DNA from: Sepioteuthis lessoniana
Lineage: Eukaryota; Mollusca; Cephalopoda; Myopsida; Loliginidae
Length of the DNA: 64,000 nt
Direction: 5' to 3'
Assembly (NCBI GenBank): GCA_963585895.1
Contig: OY757907.1
Location: forward strand, 108,899,512-108,963,511
Positions 31,765 to 43,573 of the stretch are shown one piece after another. The position numbers and the translations under genes are program-made. Positions within the stretch are counted from its first letter, which is position 1. Each line of letters begins with the position of its first letter. The notes beneath the pieces were generated by a model. The model worked only from the letters and a program-made list of their open reading frames with translations. It was not told the DNA's origin and made no database searches.

Positions 31765-32340
31765 GGGGATATTTACCCAATCTATTCATGGTCCACTTGG
31801 CTGGGACTGCAGAATATACTGATTGCATCTCTGCAGAGGGGTACTACCTCCCCTTACAACTTAAACAATCTGATGAGGCTCCAGTAATGCTGGAGCTTTG
31901 GGGAATATGGAGTACCCTTCATTGATACTGCTCCCAGGTTCACTCTGAGTGGTAGCACCTGAAAGGGTCCTATCCATGGGTCAAACATTAATCTATGTAA
32001 AAAAAAATGACTTATGCTAAACTGAATTGTTTGAAATAGAACTATTTGACATTTAACTGTGTGTAAACAAATGACTGACATTTAATTGAATTTGTAAGTG
32101 ATACATAGCTCTACTTGAAAACATTAAACTGTGTGCTAACAAATGATTAATAGTAAATAGAATTATTCATATTGGATAAAAATAAGTGAAACTATTTAAC
32201 TGTTAAAAAAGAGTGAGCTCAGACTCATTCAAAAATGCTATCAACAAAATGTGTTTAGAAATCATTTGTTTGATACATATGTATGAAAAGTATTTGGCAT
32301 GAAATAACCTACAATGGTTGATATGCCATAAAACCCAATC
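31765..32340 (+). mobile_element. Rep-4 copy
   Basis: Head TTGGCTGGGACTGCAGAATA and GCATCTCTGCAGAGGGGTAC, body GCTCCAGTAATGCTGGAGCT (a small palindrome typical of the family), tail GGCATGAAATAACCTACAAT and ATGCCATAAAACC. Confidence 0.8.
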
Positions 32341-32344
32341 AAAC

Positions 32345-32622
32345 CTAATCTCTCCGCTAGAGCAGGATATGACATCATGTCAATTTTCTAACAGAATTAA
32401 AGAAATCAATTTTCCTTCTCCTAGACTGGTTTCTATAGCAAGATTAAAGAGCACAGTCTATCCTACTATTTACTCATAGCTGAAGGAAGAATAGTTGGAT
32501 TCATAAATTTCTCAAGAGTATTAGGGCTGTGTGAAATCTAAACAACCTTGCTCGGGATTTGAACTCGGGTTGCCATTTATATTTCCTATGATGGTAACCA
32601 TCACACCTAGAGTACCTCATTA
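32345..32622 (-). mobile_element. SINE-2 copy, full length
   Basis: AATCTCTCCGCTAGAGCAGG at left; GGGATTTGAACTCGGGTTGC (B box) and GATGGTAACCATCACACC (A-box region) at right. Confidence 0.85.
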
Positions 32623-32627
32623 GTTGT

Positions 32628-33295
32628 AGTATGCTTTCATTGCCATTGCACCAAGGTCCACTCTGACCTGATGGGATAGCACCTACTGGGTCCTACCTAT
32701 GAGTCAGATAAAACAAACTGTGTGCTGACAAATGACTGATATCAAATTGTAACTGTTAAATACCAATACTTGAAAGTATTTTACTGTGTGCAAAACAGAG
32801 TTCTGGCTCATTTAAGTATGTTATCTACAAAATGTGTTTACTAATCAGATATATTTAATATATATGTATAAACAGGATTTGGCATCATATAACCCACAAT
32901 GGTTGATATGCCATAAAACCCAGCCAAACCAAATCATATATATTTAATATATATGTATAAAAGGATTTGGCATTAAATAACCTACAAGGGTTGATATTCC
33001 ATAAATCCAACCAAACCAAATCATATACATCTAATATATTTATATATATAAGGAGGATTTGGCATTAAATAACCTACAATGGTTGATGTGCCATAAAACC
33101 TAACGAAACCAAATCATATATTTAATATATATGTATAAAGAGGATTTGGCATTAGATAACGAACAATAGTTGATATGCCATAAAACCCAACCAAACCAAA
33201 TCATATATATCAATATATACATATAAAGAGGATTTGGCATTAAATAACCTTCAATGGTTGATATACCATAAAACCCAACCAAACCAAATCATCCA
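32628..33295 (+). mobile_element. Rep-4 copy with about 5 tandem 3' tails
   Basis: A short body (32628-32840) is followed by five repeats of about 88 bp; GGATTT occurs at 32875, 32963, 33055, 33142 and 33230. Each unit reads GGATTTGGCATTAAATAACC, then GTTGATATGCCATAAAACC and an AT-rich linker. Confidence 0.85.
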
Positions 33296-33377
33296 GACAA
33301 CAGTCTAGATATCAGTACTTTGTTTTATATAAGTTGTTCAACTCTTCACTTGTTTTCATTTCAATTTTTTTTTGGCA

Positions 33378-33612
33378 AGGGAGTCCCCATTGTGTTATAG
33401 TTAACGTGCTGGACAGTTATATTGGAGTTAGTGAGTTCAAACTCCAATCAGGCTATTATGTTCACATGTAGACTCATAACCTTCGGAAAAGTATGAACCG
33501 CCTTATCCTGCAGGAATGTGTTTAATAGTACCCCTTCTGTTCTTCTACAATGATGGCTTTGGCATTAAATAACCCATGAAGGCTGATAGGGCATTAAACA
33601 AAGAAATCAAAC
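33378..33612 (+). mobile_element. SINE-3 copy
   Basis: GGGAGTCCCCATTGTGTTAT, GAGTTCAAACTCCAATCAGG (B-box region), CTTCTACAATGATGGCTTTG and AGGGCATTAAACAAAGAAA. Confidence 0.85.
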
Positions 33613-34145
33613 CAATCATTTAAAATTTTTTAAATTAAACATTTAGTTTCAATACTTTTTTATCACACTTTGTAAATTGTAATACTTAATATGTAAATAT
33701 GATAAATCAAAAGCTCAATGCTGAAAATTTAGTTGTAAAACTCTGAAGGCATTTTTTTTAAATAAATGTATTCTTGATCTTGAGCTTTGATGGAAAACAA
33801 TCTGATATTTACTGTCAGAATATATCAATATAAATGTTAAAGTCCTAGTCCAATCTAAAATTAGGAAGCTCTGACAGTAATATCTAAAGGTAACTGAGCG
33901 AAGATTTTATTGAAACAATGGCTTGAATTACATCAAGCAACCTTTTAGTGATGATAGCTCAGGTAAGAAGGCATGAAAACTACTCAAGATCTAGATGAAG
34001 TACCTCTGAAGCCATTTTCTAATTATAAATCAGTTTGTGCTCTCTCTCTCTCATTTCTCTTTCTCTCCCTATATATATATATATATATATATACACTCTA
34101 GCATCAGAAACAAAAGATTAAGGGATTATTTACATATGCTTCAGC
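33613..34145. other. No gene seen
   Basis: AT-rich with a CT then AT microsatellite at 34045-34093. Confidence 0.45.
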
Positions 34146-34149
34146 ACTT

Positions 34150-34545
34150 TTGACAAGGATCAGAATATCTTTATGCTTTGCCTTGGGTCAAAGTGTTGCT
34201 CCATGGCCATTTTAGTTGGATCAGAATATAGGTATGTTTTGCCTTAGATCAAAGTGTTGCTCCCTGGTCATCTGACTTGAATCTAAATATCTGTTTTGCC
34301 TTGGATCAAAGTGTTGCTTCCTAGCCATCTGACTAGGATCAAAATATCTGTATGTTTTGCCTTGGATCAAAGTGTTGCTCTATGGTCATCTGACTCAGAT
34401 CAGAATATCTGGATTCTTAGCCTTGGCCATCTGACTAGGATCAGAATATCTGTACTATTTGCCAATAATCAAAATATTGCTCCTTGACCTTTTGCCTAAG
34501 ATCAAAATATCACTCCCTGTCCCTCCTCCTAGGATCAATGTAGTA
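34150..34545 (+). repeat. 61-bp minisatellite, about 6 diverged units
   Basis: AAAGTGTTGC recurs at 34190, 34251, 34308 and 34369 (spacing 61, 57, 61). Unit features: TTTTGCCTTGGATC, AAAGTGTTGCTCC, then GGCCATCTGACTAGGATC and AGAATATCTG. The frame at 34296-34487 is a translation of it. Confidence 0.85.
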
Positions 34546-35394
34546 TCTGTGTGATCTGCCTAACTATTTTCTGAGTTTGTTTTAACATACAGAACATGGA
34601 TATGTCACTTTCCTGCCTACTTCCAGGTCAGACATTCAAATCAGTACAAAATTCTCTTGTTATTTCTATATATCTATTTGCTTTTCCATGACATAATTTA
34701 TGGACAGAGGAACAAAGAAACATCATCACAGTCTTCCTTATTATACATGATATATATACAAAACAAAAGAGCTTTGACAGAGACAAATTGCTAACACAAT
34801 GGATTGATCTTACTGCATTTGTTCTTGTGCTCTAAACACTGTGTTTCTCCCACTTAAATAAAAGAAATTATTTAGGAACTTGTTTCATTGTATATTTGTT
34901 TTTGCTTCCACCTTTTTTGTTTTATTTAAATATTCATTGCATTTCAGGAAGTTTTTTTTTATTTATTTGGATCTTTCCTTCAATTCATTGTCTTCCTCTT
35001 TCATTTAATTTTTTTGTTTTTTCCTTCGATGTGAAAAGAGGTCACTGCTTTTATTATTAGCTGCAAAGCACAAGATGGACGTTGACAATTTAATTATAAT
35101 GTAATATCTCAATGCATCAGTGGTTTTACAAAGAAGCACTGAAGTGAATTTGCTGACTCTGTTTCTTTCTTTCTTTATTCTCTCATTTGTTGTTCAATAT
35201 CATCATCACCATTCTTATTCTATTTTCTCTTTGTTACATTGTTAATGTTTCCTTTCTTTCTTATTTCATTTTATTAACCTCTTACATACCGAACCCAAGT
35301 TTACTGGTTTTCATTCACTTGTGAATAATCTGTAGCAAACAGATCGGCTGTAACTGTCTTCAATAAAAATGCTATTATATTATTGCTGTTCTTT
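34546..35394. other. No gene seen
   Basis: AT-rich, pyrimidine-rich in parts. Confidence 0.45.
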
Positions 35395-35970
35395 TTGATC
35401 TTTTGGCATATTGCCCAATCAGCAGGAACTGTAGAATATACCGACTGCATCTCTGCTGGTAAGTAAGACCCCCCCCATCATCAAAGAAGAGCATCCTGAA
35501 TATGAGATTTAAACCATCTGACAGTGAAACTCCAGTTCTAGAGCAGCACCTCTTGCCATTACTCTCAGGTCAACTCTGACCTGGAGAAAGTGTACTTGTT
35601 AGGGTCCCCTAGAAATATTTAATCATTTTCTATACTTGAAACTAATTAACTGTGTGCAAACAAATGACTAATGTTAAATTGAATTATTGGCATTTCATAG
35701 CAGTCCTTGGAACTATTTAACTGTGTGCAAATGTAGGAATAGTGTTGAATAGAATCATTAGTATTAAATAGCAATACTTGAAACCATGACACTGCGTGCA
35801 AACAATAGTAATACTTGAGATCATATACCTGTATACAAACAAATTAGCTCTCATTTAAAAATAAATCTACCTACAAACTATTCCCTAACAAATCATTGAT
35901 GTATAAACAGTATTTAGCATTAAATAACCATTTATGGTTGATATGTCATTAAACCAGATAACCGTAACCC
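35395..35970 (+). mobile_element. Rep-4 copy
   Basis: CAGCAGGAACTGTAGAATAT and GACTGCATCTCTGCTGG at the head, repeats of AACTGTGTGCAAA in the body, tail TTAGCATTAAATAACCATTT and GGTTGATATGTCATTAAAC. Confidence 0.75.
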
Positions 35971-35986
35971 TTTTTTGACATAGTAA

Positions 35987-36245
35987 GGACATTAGCATGA
36001 TGGTTAGAGTGTTTGCTAATGGCCTGGGAGGCCTGAGTTCAATCCCAGGTTGAGTCATACCAAAGACTCAAAAAATGGTACTTGATGCCTCCACTGTTTA
36101 ACACTCAGAATTATAAAGTGAGAATCAAGGGTAAAGTGGAGCAATCCAGGGAAAGGAGTAGCGTCCTCCCCTACACCTTGATTTAGTAGCTATCAAAAAG
36201 GGAGCCTTCGGGTCACCTTCGACTACAATTGCCAACTTTACTTTA
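35987..36245 (+). mobile_element. SINE-1 copy, full length
   Basis: ATTAGCATGATGGTTAGAGT, GAGTTCAATCCCAGGTTGAG (B box), complete body, end GCCAACTTTACTTTA. Confidence 0.88.
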
Positions 36246-36326
36246 TTTAAGGAATCAGAGTATTGTTTCTATATGCCTGATTACTAGGGTGCATTTGATA
36301 CCTGTTAGGTAAGTGGTTAATTTACA

Positions 36327-36606
36327 CTTACCAACCCCTCCGCTCGGACAGGATATGACACAAGGTCAATTTTTTTAAGCAGAGTTTAACAGGTTTAAAT
36401 TCAGAGTTTTCCTTCTCCTAGACTAGTTGCCTCACCAAGGCTGAATAACCTAGTCTGCCCTACTATTTACCCATAGCTGGAGGGAGAATATTTTGATTCA
36501 TACTTTTCCCAAGGGTATTAATGCTATGTGAAAAGCAATCAGTCTCGTCCAGGATTTGAACTCGTGTCACCATGTCCATTTCCTATGACGATAACCATTA
36601 CACCAT
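36327..36606 (-). mobile_element. SINE-2 copy, full length
   Basis: TTACCAACCCCTCCGCTCGG to CATTACACCATTAGG on the minus strand, with B box in GGATTTGAACTCGTGTC. Confidence 0.9.
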
Positions 36607-36734
36607 TAGGTAAGTGGTTAATATTCCAGTCCTTATTATAATTAATATTCCATAAATTATATTGTTTAATTTCATTTATTCTTCACTGTCATTCTCATTG
36701 GTCTAACATACAAGTTTTTCAAATCTGTTTTAAC

Positions 36735-37560
36735 TTGTGGGTTTTCACTGAAGTCTGAGTGACAACAATTTTTTTTTTTTGGTCTCCAGTGCTCTTTTAA
36801 ATATTTTTGCTGATCTTTGAATTGCCATGGCCAGGGTTGTCTCAATTCATACTGAGATCTTCACTTCCCTGACACTTCTTTTGCAGGCTTTTTGCGACCA
36901 TTCTAATGGCACCAACTACAATTAATTAAAATTGGTGACCATAGTCAAGGGCTACCTGAAGGCTCCTTTTCCAATAGCTACTACACTGAGGTGTAGGAGA
37001 AGGCGCTACTCCATTCCCCGGATTGTTCCACTTTACCCTTGAAAGTTACCTTATAATGCTGAGTGTTAAGCAAGGAGGTATCGAGTATCACGTTTTGAGT
37101 CTTTGGTATGACTCAACCTGAGATTGAACCTCGGTCTCCCGGGTCATTGGCAAACACTCTACCACTAGTGTCACTGTTTCTTTCATGTTCTATAGCATTT
37201 TCACTTCTTTTGTAAGATCCTCGTATTCATCTCTTTTAACTTTCTTGTGTTTTCAATCTCTGATTTGTTGGAATGACAAAATTCAGTAGATAACAATTTC
37301 TTTTTTTTTATTATTGATTTATGCCAGGTTCGATCTTCTTATTGGGACAAGGTGATATATTAGTATCACAAACTCCTAGAGAATTTCATGCATCTTATTT
37401 TCTAGGACAGTATGTACCACTTGTCAACATGGGTAAATCTTAATCTCTTGCACAATTCCTAGTGGATTATTTTCCCTACCCTCTCATGCTTACTCTTGAA
37501 TTCACATGGGATTAACTGTTGCATTTCTGTCACTACATAATCTTCACTTGCTGGGGTTTT
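36735..37560 (-). pseudogene. LINE-2 remnant interrupted by SINE-1
   Basis: Minus-strand coding remnants in order from high to low coordinates: HWELCKR-like and HVDKWY (near 37440-37500, broken), EDRTWHKSIIKK (near 37320), DEYEDLTKEVKML (near 37210), then after the SINE-1 insertion IVVGAIRMVAKSLQKK (near 36910). This is the C-terminal block of the non-LTR protein also seen at 0.8, 37.7 and 38.2 kb. Many frame breaks. Clade not assigned. Confidence 0.65.
36931..37168 (-). mobile_element. SINE-1 copy inserted in LINE-2
   Basis: AAAATTGGTGACCATAGTC at left; GATTGAACCTCGGTCTCC (B box) and GCAAACACTCTACCACTAG at right. It splits a continuous LINE-2 reading between KETVT and IVVGAI. Confidence 0.85.
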
Positions 37561-37599
37561 TTTTTTTTCATACGATTATTATTATACACAGTGAGTTTG

Positions 37600-38040
37600 C
37601 ACATCAGTAGTATCTGGTGACTTTTACTAAAATCTAACAATTGATTTCCACAGCTTTCCAGGACTCTCCTTAGTATTCTAACCAATCTCAACTGTGTTGT
37701 AGTTTAGATGGTCATAACTTTCACAAACATTTTTAGTTACCCAAGTCTATTCTCCAGATTTTTCCAAGGGCCCCTTTTATTGGTATTACTGTCTCCTTCA
37801 TATTCCTTTTTTTTTCAGTTCTCTAGCAAGGTCCAGGTATTTATCTTTTTTCTTTTCTTTATTTTAATTTCACCCTGTGGTCTGCTGGAATGTTTTGGTC
37901 AACTACCTGATTAGGTTCTTCTCTTCCTATTCAGTTTGAAGCCTGGGATTTGGGCCAAGATTGGCTGATCTGTTTTTAACTTAAAATCCTAGAGAAGCTT
38001 TCATTTTCCTGAACAGATTCTAGTTTGTGTATATGCCATT
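37600..38040 (-). pseudogene. LINE-2 remnant, second copy
   Basis: Minus strand: ILRDFKLKTDQPILAQ-like segment near 37980, then NMKETVIPIKGALGKIWRI near 37780, then VRILRRVLE near 37675. Stops and shifts throughout. The plus-strand frame at 37708-37914 is its shadow. Confidence 0.65.
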
Positions 38041-38099
38041 GAATAAAAAGATATTAATTTAATGCAAGCTTCTTCTTCTTATTATTATTATTACTCCTT

Positions 38100-38390
38100 G
38101 AGAGTTTTCATACCAGCATTAGCTGATGGTCTCTCATTGAAGTTTGAGTGACAGCAAGTCTCCTCAAGTTTCCAGGACTCTTCTCAGTATTCTGGTGGAT
38201 TTTAATAATGCGTTAATCTGGATGGCCTCAGCTCATCCTCTGATTTTTAACTCTTCCAATCTCCTTGCCAAGCCTTTGCGGATTGTTCTGACCACACCAA
38301 TTACAATTGATACCATTGTTACATTCATCTTCCATATATCATTATTATTTTGTTTTCTCGTCTGTTTGTCTTTTTAGATATTTAACCAGG
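38100..38390 (-). pseudogene. LINE-2 remnant, third copy
   Basis: Minus strand: IWKMNVTMVSIVIGVV, then RRLEELKIRG, a stop, and AEAIQINALLKSTRILRR, the best-preserved example of this block in the window. The plus-strand frame at 38144-38377 is its shadow. Confidence 0.7.
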
Positions 38391-38970
38391 TTATAAACTT
38401 AATCATTTTTATAATCTATTGTTTTCCTATTATTTTCTACATAACTAAAATTTAGTAACATATACTTAGATTAAATCATGATTATAGATTTGAAAAAATT
38501 AGGAAAAATCTTATATGTGCACCCATTCAAGTACCCCCTGAAAAAAAAATTTCTAGTAATTTTTGTAGCGGGGGTGGGATTTGAATAAATTATACCTTCA
38601 AACTCATTCCAATCTTTTTTTTAAAAAAAAACAAAACAAACTATTTTACATTTCATAAATGAGGTTCACTTTCATATTTTAATTCAATGCAAAATGATTA
38701 CCATATCCAGAACAGTTAGCACTGGTAAAGACAAATAACCTGACAGGTTGAAGTATTTTTTTTATTTCCAAGAGGGTGGGTCTATTTTTTAGTATTTATT
38801 CTGAGAATAAATCATACCAAAAATTCTTAAGGCATAAAATTGTTCTAAAGATTTTTTAAAAAATTTAATCCTTTTTGTTGTTTGTTTGTTTGTCCTTTAC
38901 GATCAGTTGTTTTACTACAAACATTGCATAAATCTTGCTAAAAATTTTTAAATAACTGTAACCCATCTAC
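38391..38970. other. No gene seen
   Basis: AT-rich with homopolymer runs. Confidence 0.45.
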
Positions 38971-38974
38971 GACC

Positions 38975-39322
38975 TTGTTGTCAGAGTTTAGTATACACTG
39001 ACTGTATACTCTGTAGAGGGGTAAAATCCAGCATTGACCCTAAATTGTATCTGATAGTGAGGCTCCATTTCTGGTGTGTGTTGAATACCCTTTCATTGCC
39101 ATAATCACCTGGTCTCTCTCTCTCTCTCTGAGTATTCATACCTGTTAGGGTACCATCTATGATTTAAACTTACTTATTTTGTGTAAAAAAAAGAAAAAAA
39201 ACTTTAGAAACAACTACACAACAATCTAAACATAAATGTACAGCAAACACAATTCCCTAACCTTTAGGTATAAAATAACCCTAAATAGGTTGGCATGCCA
39301 TTAAAAATTAATCGATGAAACC
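38975..39322 (+). mobile_element. Rep-4 copy
   Basis: GTATACTCTGTAGAGGGGTA, CATTGACCCTAAATTGTATC, a CT microsatellite (39114-39130), then CAATTCCCTAACCTTTAGG and the alternative tail. Confidence 0.7.
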
Positions 39323-39616
39323 CATCTTGCAAATAAATTCTTAGTAATTTATACATGTATTAATATTTTGGAATTACCATTAAAATCTTACATCTCTGAC
39401 CCTTATGATTAATGGCAGTGTCAAGTTTTAGAATCTTCAAGGCTTATTCAGTAAATATTTTTTGCTTTTAAGAAAACTGGAATTTGTATGGTTTGTTTCT
39501 TTTCTGAACTTTTATTTTATATTAGCTTATTATGAATACAGTTCCCCAATAGATATGATGCAGCAACTGTTGTAGTATCATCATGATCATTCTTATTTAT
39601 TTATTATTTTTATTTC

Positions 39617-39652
<36 letters not shown>

Positions 39653-41215
39653 CAAGGGGTCAGTGGTGCTTGGTTTTATATATAACAAACAAAATCTTCT
39701 TCAGTAACAGCTGAAGGCCAAAGGATGCCATATACCTTCAAATTTCTTTTCTTGATATCTTCATAACCTTAAACTACATGTTTTGTCTTCTTTTCCTTGT
39801 TTTTTCTTCTTCTTTTTTTCACACTTTCAATAGCTTAATAGGGAGAACAAACATTGATATCACATCAGTTTATTTTTCAGGTATTTTTTCATTAAAATTC
39901 CTTCACTTGTATTTTTCAACATTAATTTTTTTTAAAATTCTTTCACTCTTCTTTTCTTCTTGTACCTTTTCTTCTTTCATTAAGTAATTTTTTTTCATTC
40001 ACTTTTCCTTCCTTTCTTTCTTATTTCTTTATTTTTGCTTCTTTATAAAAAAAAAGCCTCTCTCTCTCTCTCTCTCTCCCTTCTTTTTTAATTCGTTTTT
40101 TCTTTCTTTGTATCATATTTCTTGGCTTATACACTTTTTCTTTCCTCTTTTTGCCTCTGTCGTTATTGTCCCTCTTCATTGTTGTTTGGACGTCTTTCAC
40201 TTTTTCATATTTTACTTCCTTTCATTCTTTTATTCACTATCTCTTTCCTTTGAAATTTCTACCTACTCAATGTAGGACACACTACTTGGCAGAAACATCT
40301 TCAGTGATGATTCTTGTCATGACAGCACCCCACTCCCATAAACTAAACACATCACAAAACAGCCCTCTTCTACTGCATAGAATTTTTACATCATTTTTTT
40401 CACTTTTTATTTATTTATCTATTTTTTATCAATGTTTACGGCTTGATATGTAAATAATCACAGTGAACTAAAAAAAAATCTAGTATCTCTAACAATTCCG
40501 TGAGTGCATAAAACTTGATTTGTAAAAAAAAAAAAATAAAAGTAATAATAATAAATTATATAAAAAAATAAAAATAAAATAGTTATAATATGTGGAACTA
40601 AAATTGTCTTTGACAGCTTGTTGAGCTTTATGCATTAAAGAATCCGCTTCCAAAGCCAAACTCTTTGGCACAAGAGTGGATGACATGTCAGTGACTTTGA
40701 AACCTTGAAATTCACAATAATACATACATATAGATATCATCTCAATCATTTTAAGATTTTGGTTTTGTTTTGGGTGTGTATGTTTTAGGGTTTGACCTTG
40801 TCCTTCAATGAGCATATATGCTGAAGTGTAAAATACTGACATAGTACATTAAATAAAGATGATCTAATGAAGTATTTCCTTTTTCAAATAAGAAATCATA
40901 AATATCTTAGAAGCTTCTTCAAGGAATTTTTGACAAAAGATAAGAAAAGATAATGAAATAAAAGAAAGAGAACTAAAAAAACTACCTGAAAGAATTTATA
41001 TCAATTTGTAATTTAAGATTTATCAGAGTTTTAAAATAGCTGATAGATTATCCAGATTTATGACAGAATATTTCAGGAACTTATGGCTTAATATTTCTTT
41101 TTGTCTGAAAGTTAGAAAAGATTCAGATCTGATTGATTTATCTTAATGACATGTCAACATTTCTTGGGCTATTTCATGCCTAGAGGTTAGGTAAGTGCAA
41201 TTATTGTAAGTTCAT
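39323..41215. other. AT-rich, pyrimidine-rich stretch without a confirmed gene
   Basis: Contains (AT)n at 39618-39651, long T/C-rich tracts 39780-40250 and (CT)n at 40058-40078. A minus-strand frame at 40489-40842 includes a more protein-like segment (see findings). Confidence 0.4.
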
Positions 41216-41220
41216 ATTTT

Positions 41221-41510
41221 GGAGGTGCCAGTGGTGAAATGCTTATCATCACAGGATATGAACACAGCGACACAAGTTCAAATCCTGGACCTGACTGATT
41301 GCATTTCACATAGCACTAATACCCTTGGGAAAGGTATGAATCCAATTATTCTCCCTCCAGCTATGGGTAAATAGTATGGCAGACTAGGTTATTCAGCCTT
41401 GGTGAGGCAACTAGTCTAGGAGAAGGAAAACTGAATACAAACCTGTTAAACTCCACTTAAAAATTGACTTTGTGTCATATCCTGCCCGAGCAGAGGAGTT
41501 GGTAAATATG
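41221..41510 (+). mobile_element. SINE-2 copy
   Basis: GGAGGTGCCAGTGGTGAAAT head, CAAGTTCAAATCCTGGAC B box, CTATGGGTAAATAGTATGGC, tail GAGCAGAGGAGTTGGTAAAT. Confidence 0.9.
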
Positions 41511-41584
41511 ATTGTATGTTCATATTTACATTTTTGTGTAGATATTCCTTAAGATTTTCCTTTTTTTTATTTTTGCCCACAGTT

Positions 41585-41735
41585 TTATCGAATAGTAATC
41601 GTATTTAAGCAGATTTATGAGAGCCATAGACGGGAGCATAACAGGTACCATCACTCTGGGAGTGATAACAATGAAGGGGTACTCTATATTCCCCAGAACT
41701 CAAACCTCACAATCAGATGCAGTTTAGTTTTAATG
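41585..41735 (-). mobile_element. Rep-4 fragment
   Basis: CCATCACTCTGGGAGTGATA, GAAGGGGTACTCTATATTCC and CCTCACAATCAGATGCAGTT on the minus strand. Confidence 0.65.
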
Positions 41736-42063
41736 AAGATAAAGAGACGACTGGGTAACTGAGGTATTTAAAACTAAGGAGAAGGAGGTCGAGAGTCTTC
41801 AAACAATCATGTTCATGCACCTCAAGTAAACCAACTTCATCTAAGCCAATAACTTGAGAGATATGAAAAGAATTTGGTGAGGAATCTCAAAATCCTAACA
41901 CATTGCACTCATCATATTTCCTGAATTATCTCATATATAAAAAACATATCCAGTCATTATCATTATTGTTATCAATTTCTTTTGCTAGAGTTGGCAATGA
42001 ATGGTGTGCAAAGCTTTCCTGCCAAATAACGCTAAATATAAAGATGGTAACTAATTTATTGTC

Positions 42064-42102
<39 letters not shown>

Positions 42103-42179
42103 GGCAGGATAGAATTCAATGCAACAAGTACCCCCAAACCATGAAATATTCAGAGTGCTCAATACCGGACACTGTTTTT

Positions 42180-42250
42180 TATAGGGTGGAGTCTTACTCC
42201 TCTGCATGGGGATATGGTCTGTGTATTCTAAGCCCTTCTGACAGAGTGGT
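42180..42250 (-). mobile_element. Rep-4 head fragment
   Basis: GGGTGGAGTCTTACTCCTCT and CTGTGTATTCTAAGCCC match the Rep-4 head on the minus strand. A very weak Rep-6-like phrase follows at 42280-42390. An AT microsatellite lies upstream at 42071-42100. Confidence 0.5.
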
Positions 42251-42394
42251 GAAAATTTAGAATGGAAAAGAGAGAATCTTTGTTATTATACACTAATGTA
42301 CTTGGACTAGTATCTTCATCTTGATTGTTATAGTCCAAATATTTCTGTTTTTGTAACCTAACACCCTCTGGCAATTTTAAACCAAACTTTTTTC

Positions 42395-43070
42395 AGTCTA
42401 TGGGAATTGATTATTTTTATTCTGCTATCTCTGTTTGGAGCAAGAGTCCCCCAACTTTTTCAACCTGGACACCACAAAGATTTACTCAGAGTGGGTATTG
42501 TGCTACAATCTTCAATGGACACAACAGAACTGCTAAATTCACAAGGTAACTATGATAATATACTTATAAGACATCTGATATTGTTTGCAATCACAAAAAG
42601 ATATAATAGCATGATTAAATGAAGAAGTTGACGAAGGATCACATTAGAAAAGTGATGATTTGACAGTTACAAATGCAGTGTACTCTTGGCATGATAAATT
42701 TTGGATAACAATTGTTCACTGTGGTATGTAGTGCCAAACATACTCACTACTTCCTGAGTGTTAGTGATAAGGGTGGGGAATCGTCCAGATGGAACCACAT
42801 TGTTCTTACAGAAATCAAGAATGAGACGAGCAAGAAACTTGGACTTCAAATTTTCTGAACACTAAAGGTCATTGAGTTCCATCTGCAGTTGTAATGGTAC
42901 TTTGTCAGAGCCAACATAAAAAAACAGAAAATTTTGCATGTTGGGTGTGGGGTCGTATAGATGGGCTTTGAAGGCTGGAAGTTAGGGACTTCTGACTTAG
43001 AAGATAAGATATATCAGTTAATTCTTCCAAGTTGATTTTTCCTTTGTGGTCAATTCTTTAAACTACACCA
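42395..43070. other. No gene seen
   Basis: Frames at 42407-42622 and 42667-42849 have no motif or splice support. Confidence 0.4.
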
Positions 43071-43071
43071 G

Positions 43072-43320
43072 CTGGGGGAGTCCCCATTGTGTAGTGGCTA
43101 ACATGCGGAACTGCAACATTGTCGAAATAGAGTTCAAACTCAAGCCACATTTTTACCTTAAATTTCAGACTAATATCCTAGGGAAGACTATGAACCCTCT
43201 TATCTCTCCAGCTGTTGGTTAAATATTACCACTACTGTTCTTCTCCAAGGATAGTTTTGGCATTAAATAACTCATGAGGGTTGATATGCTATTAAACAAA
43301 AGAAACTGAACCAAACTAAC
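43072..43320 (+). mobile_element. SINE-3 copy
   Basis: GGGGGAGTCCCCATTGTGTA, GTGGCTAACATGC, GAGTTCAAACTCAAGCC, TATGCTATTAAACAAAAGAA. Confidence 0.85.
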
Positions 43321-43324
43321 TGAA

Positions 43325-43530
43325 GTGGAGGAGTTCCTGTGGCATAGTGGTATATATGTTGGATTGCAACATTGTAGTAAGCACTATTATGTGTACTTTG
43401 GTATGAATCCCCTTATCCCATCCCACTATCTATTGGTTAAATAGTACTATTACAGATCTTTTACAAAAATGGCATTAGCATTAAATAACTCACTAAGGTT
43501 GAGATGCCACTGAATAAAGACACCAAACCA
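43325..43530 (+). mobile_element. SINE-3 copy, tandem with the previous one
   Basis: GTGGAGGAGTTCCTGTGGCA head, internal deletion over the B-box region, AATAGTACTATTACAGATC, GAGATGCCACTGAATAAAG tail. Confidence 0.8.
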
Positions 43531-43573
43531 GGTACTGAACCCACATCCACCAGATAAATAGTAAGTAAAGTTG

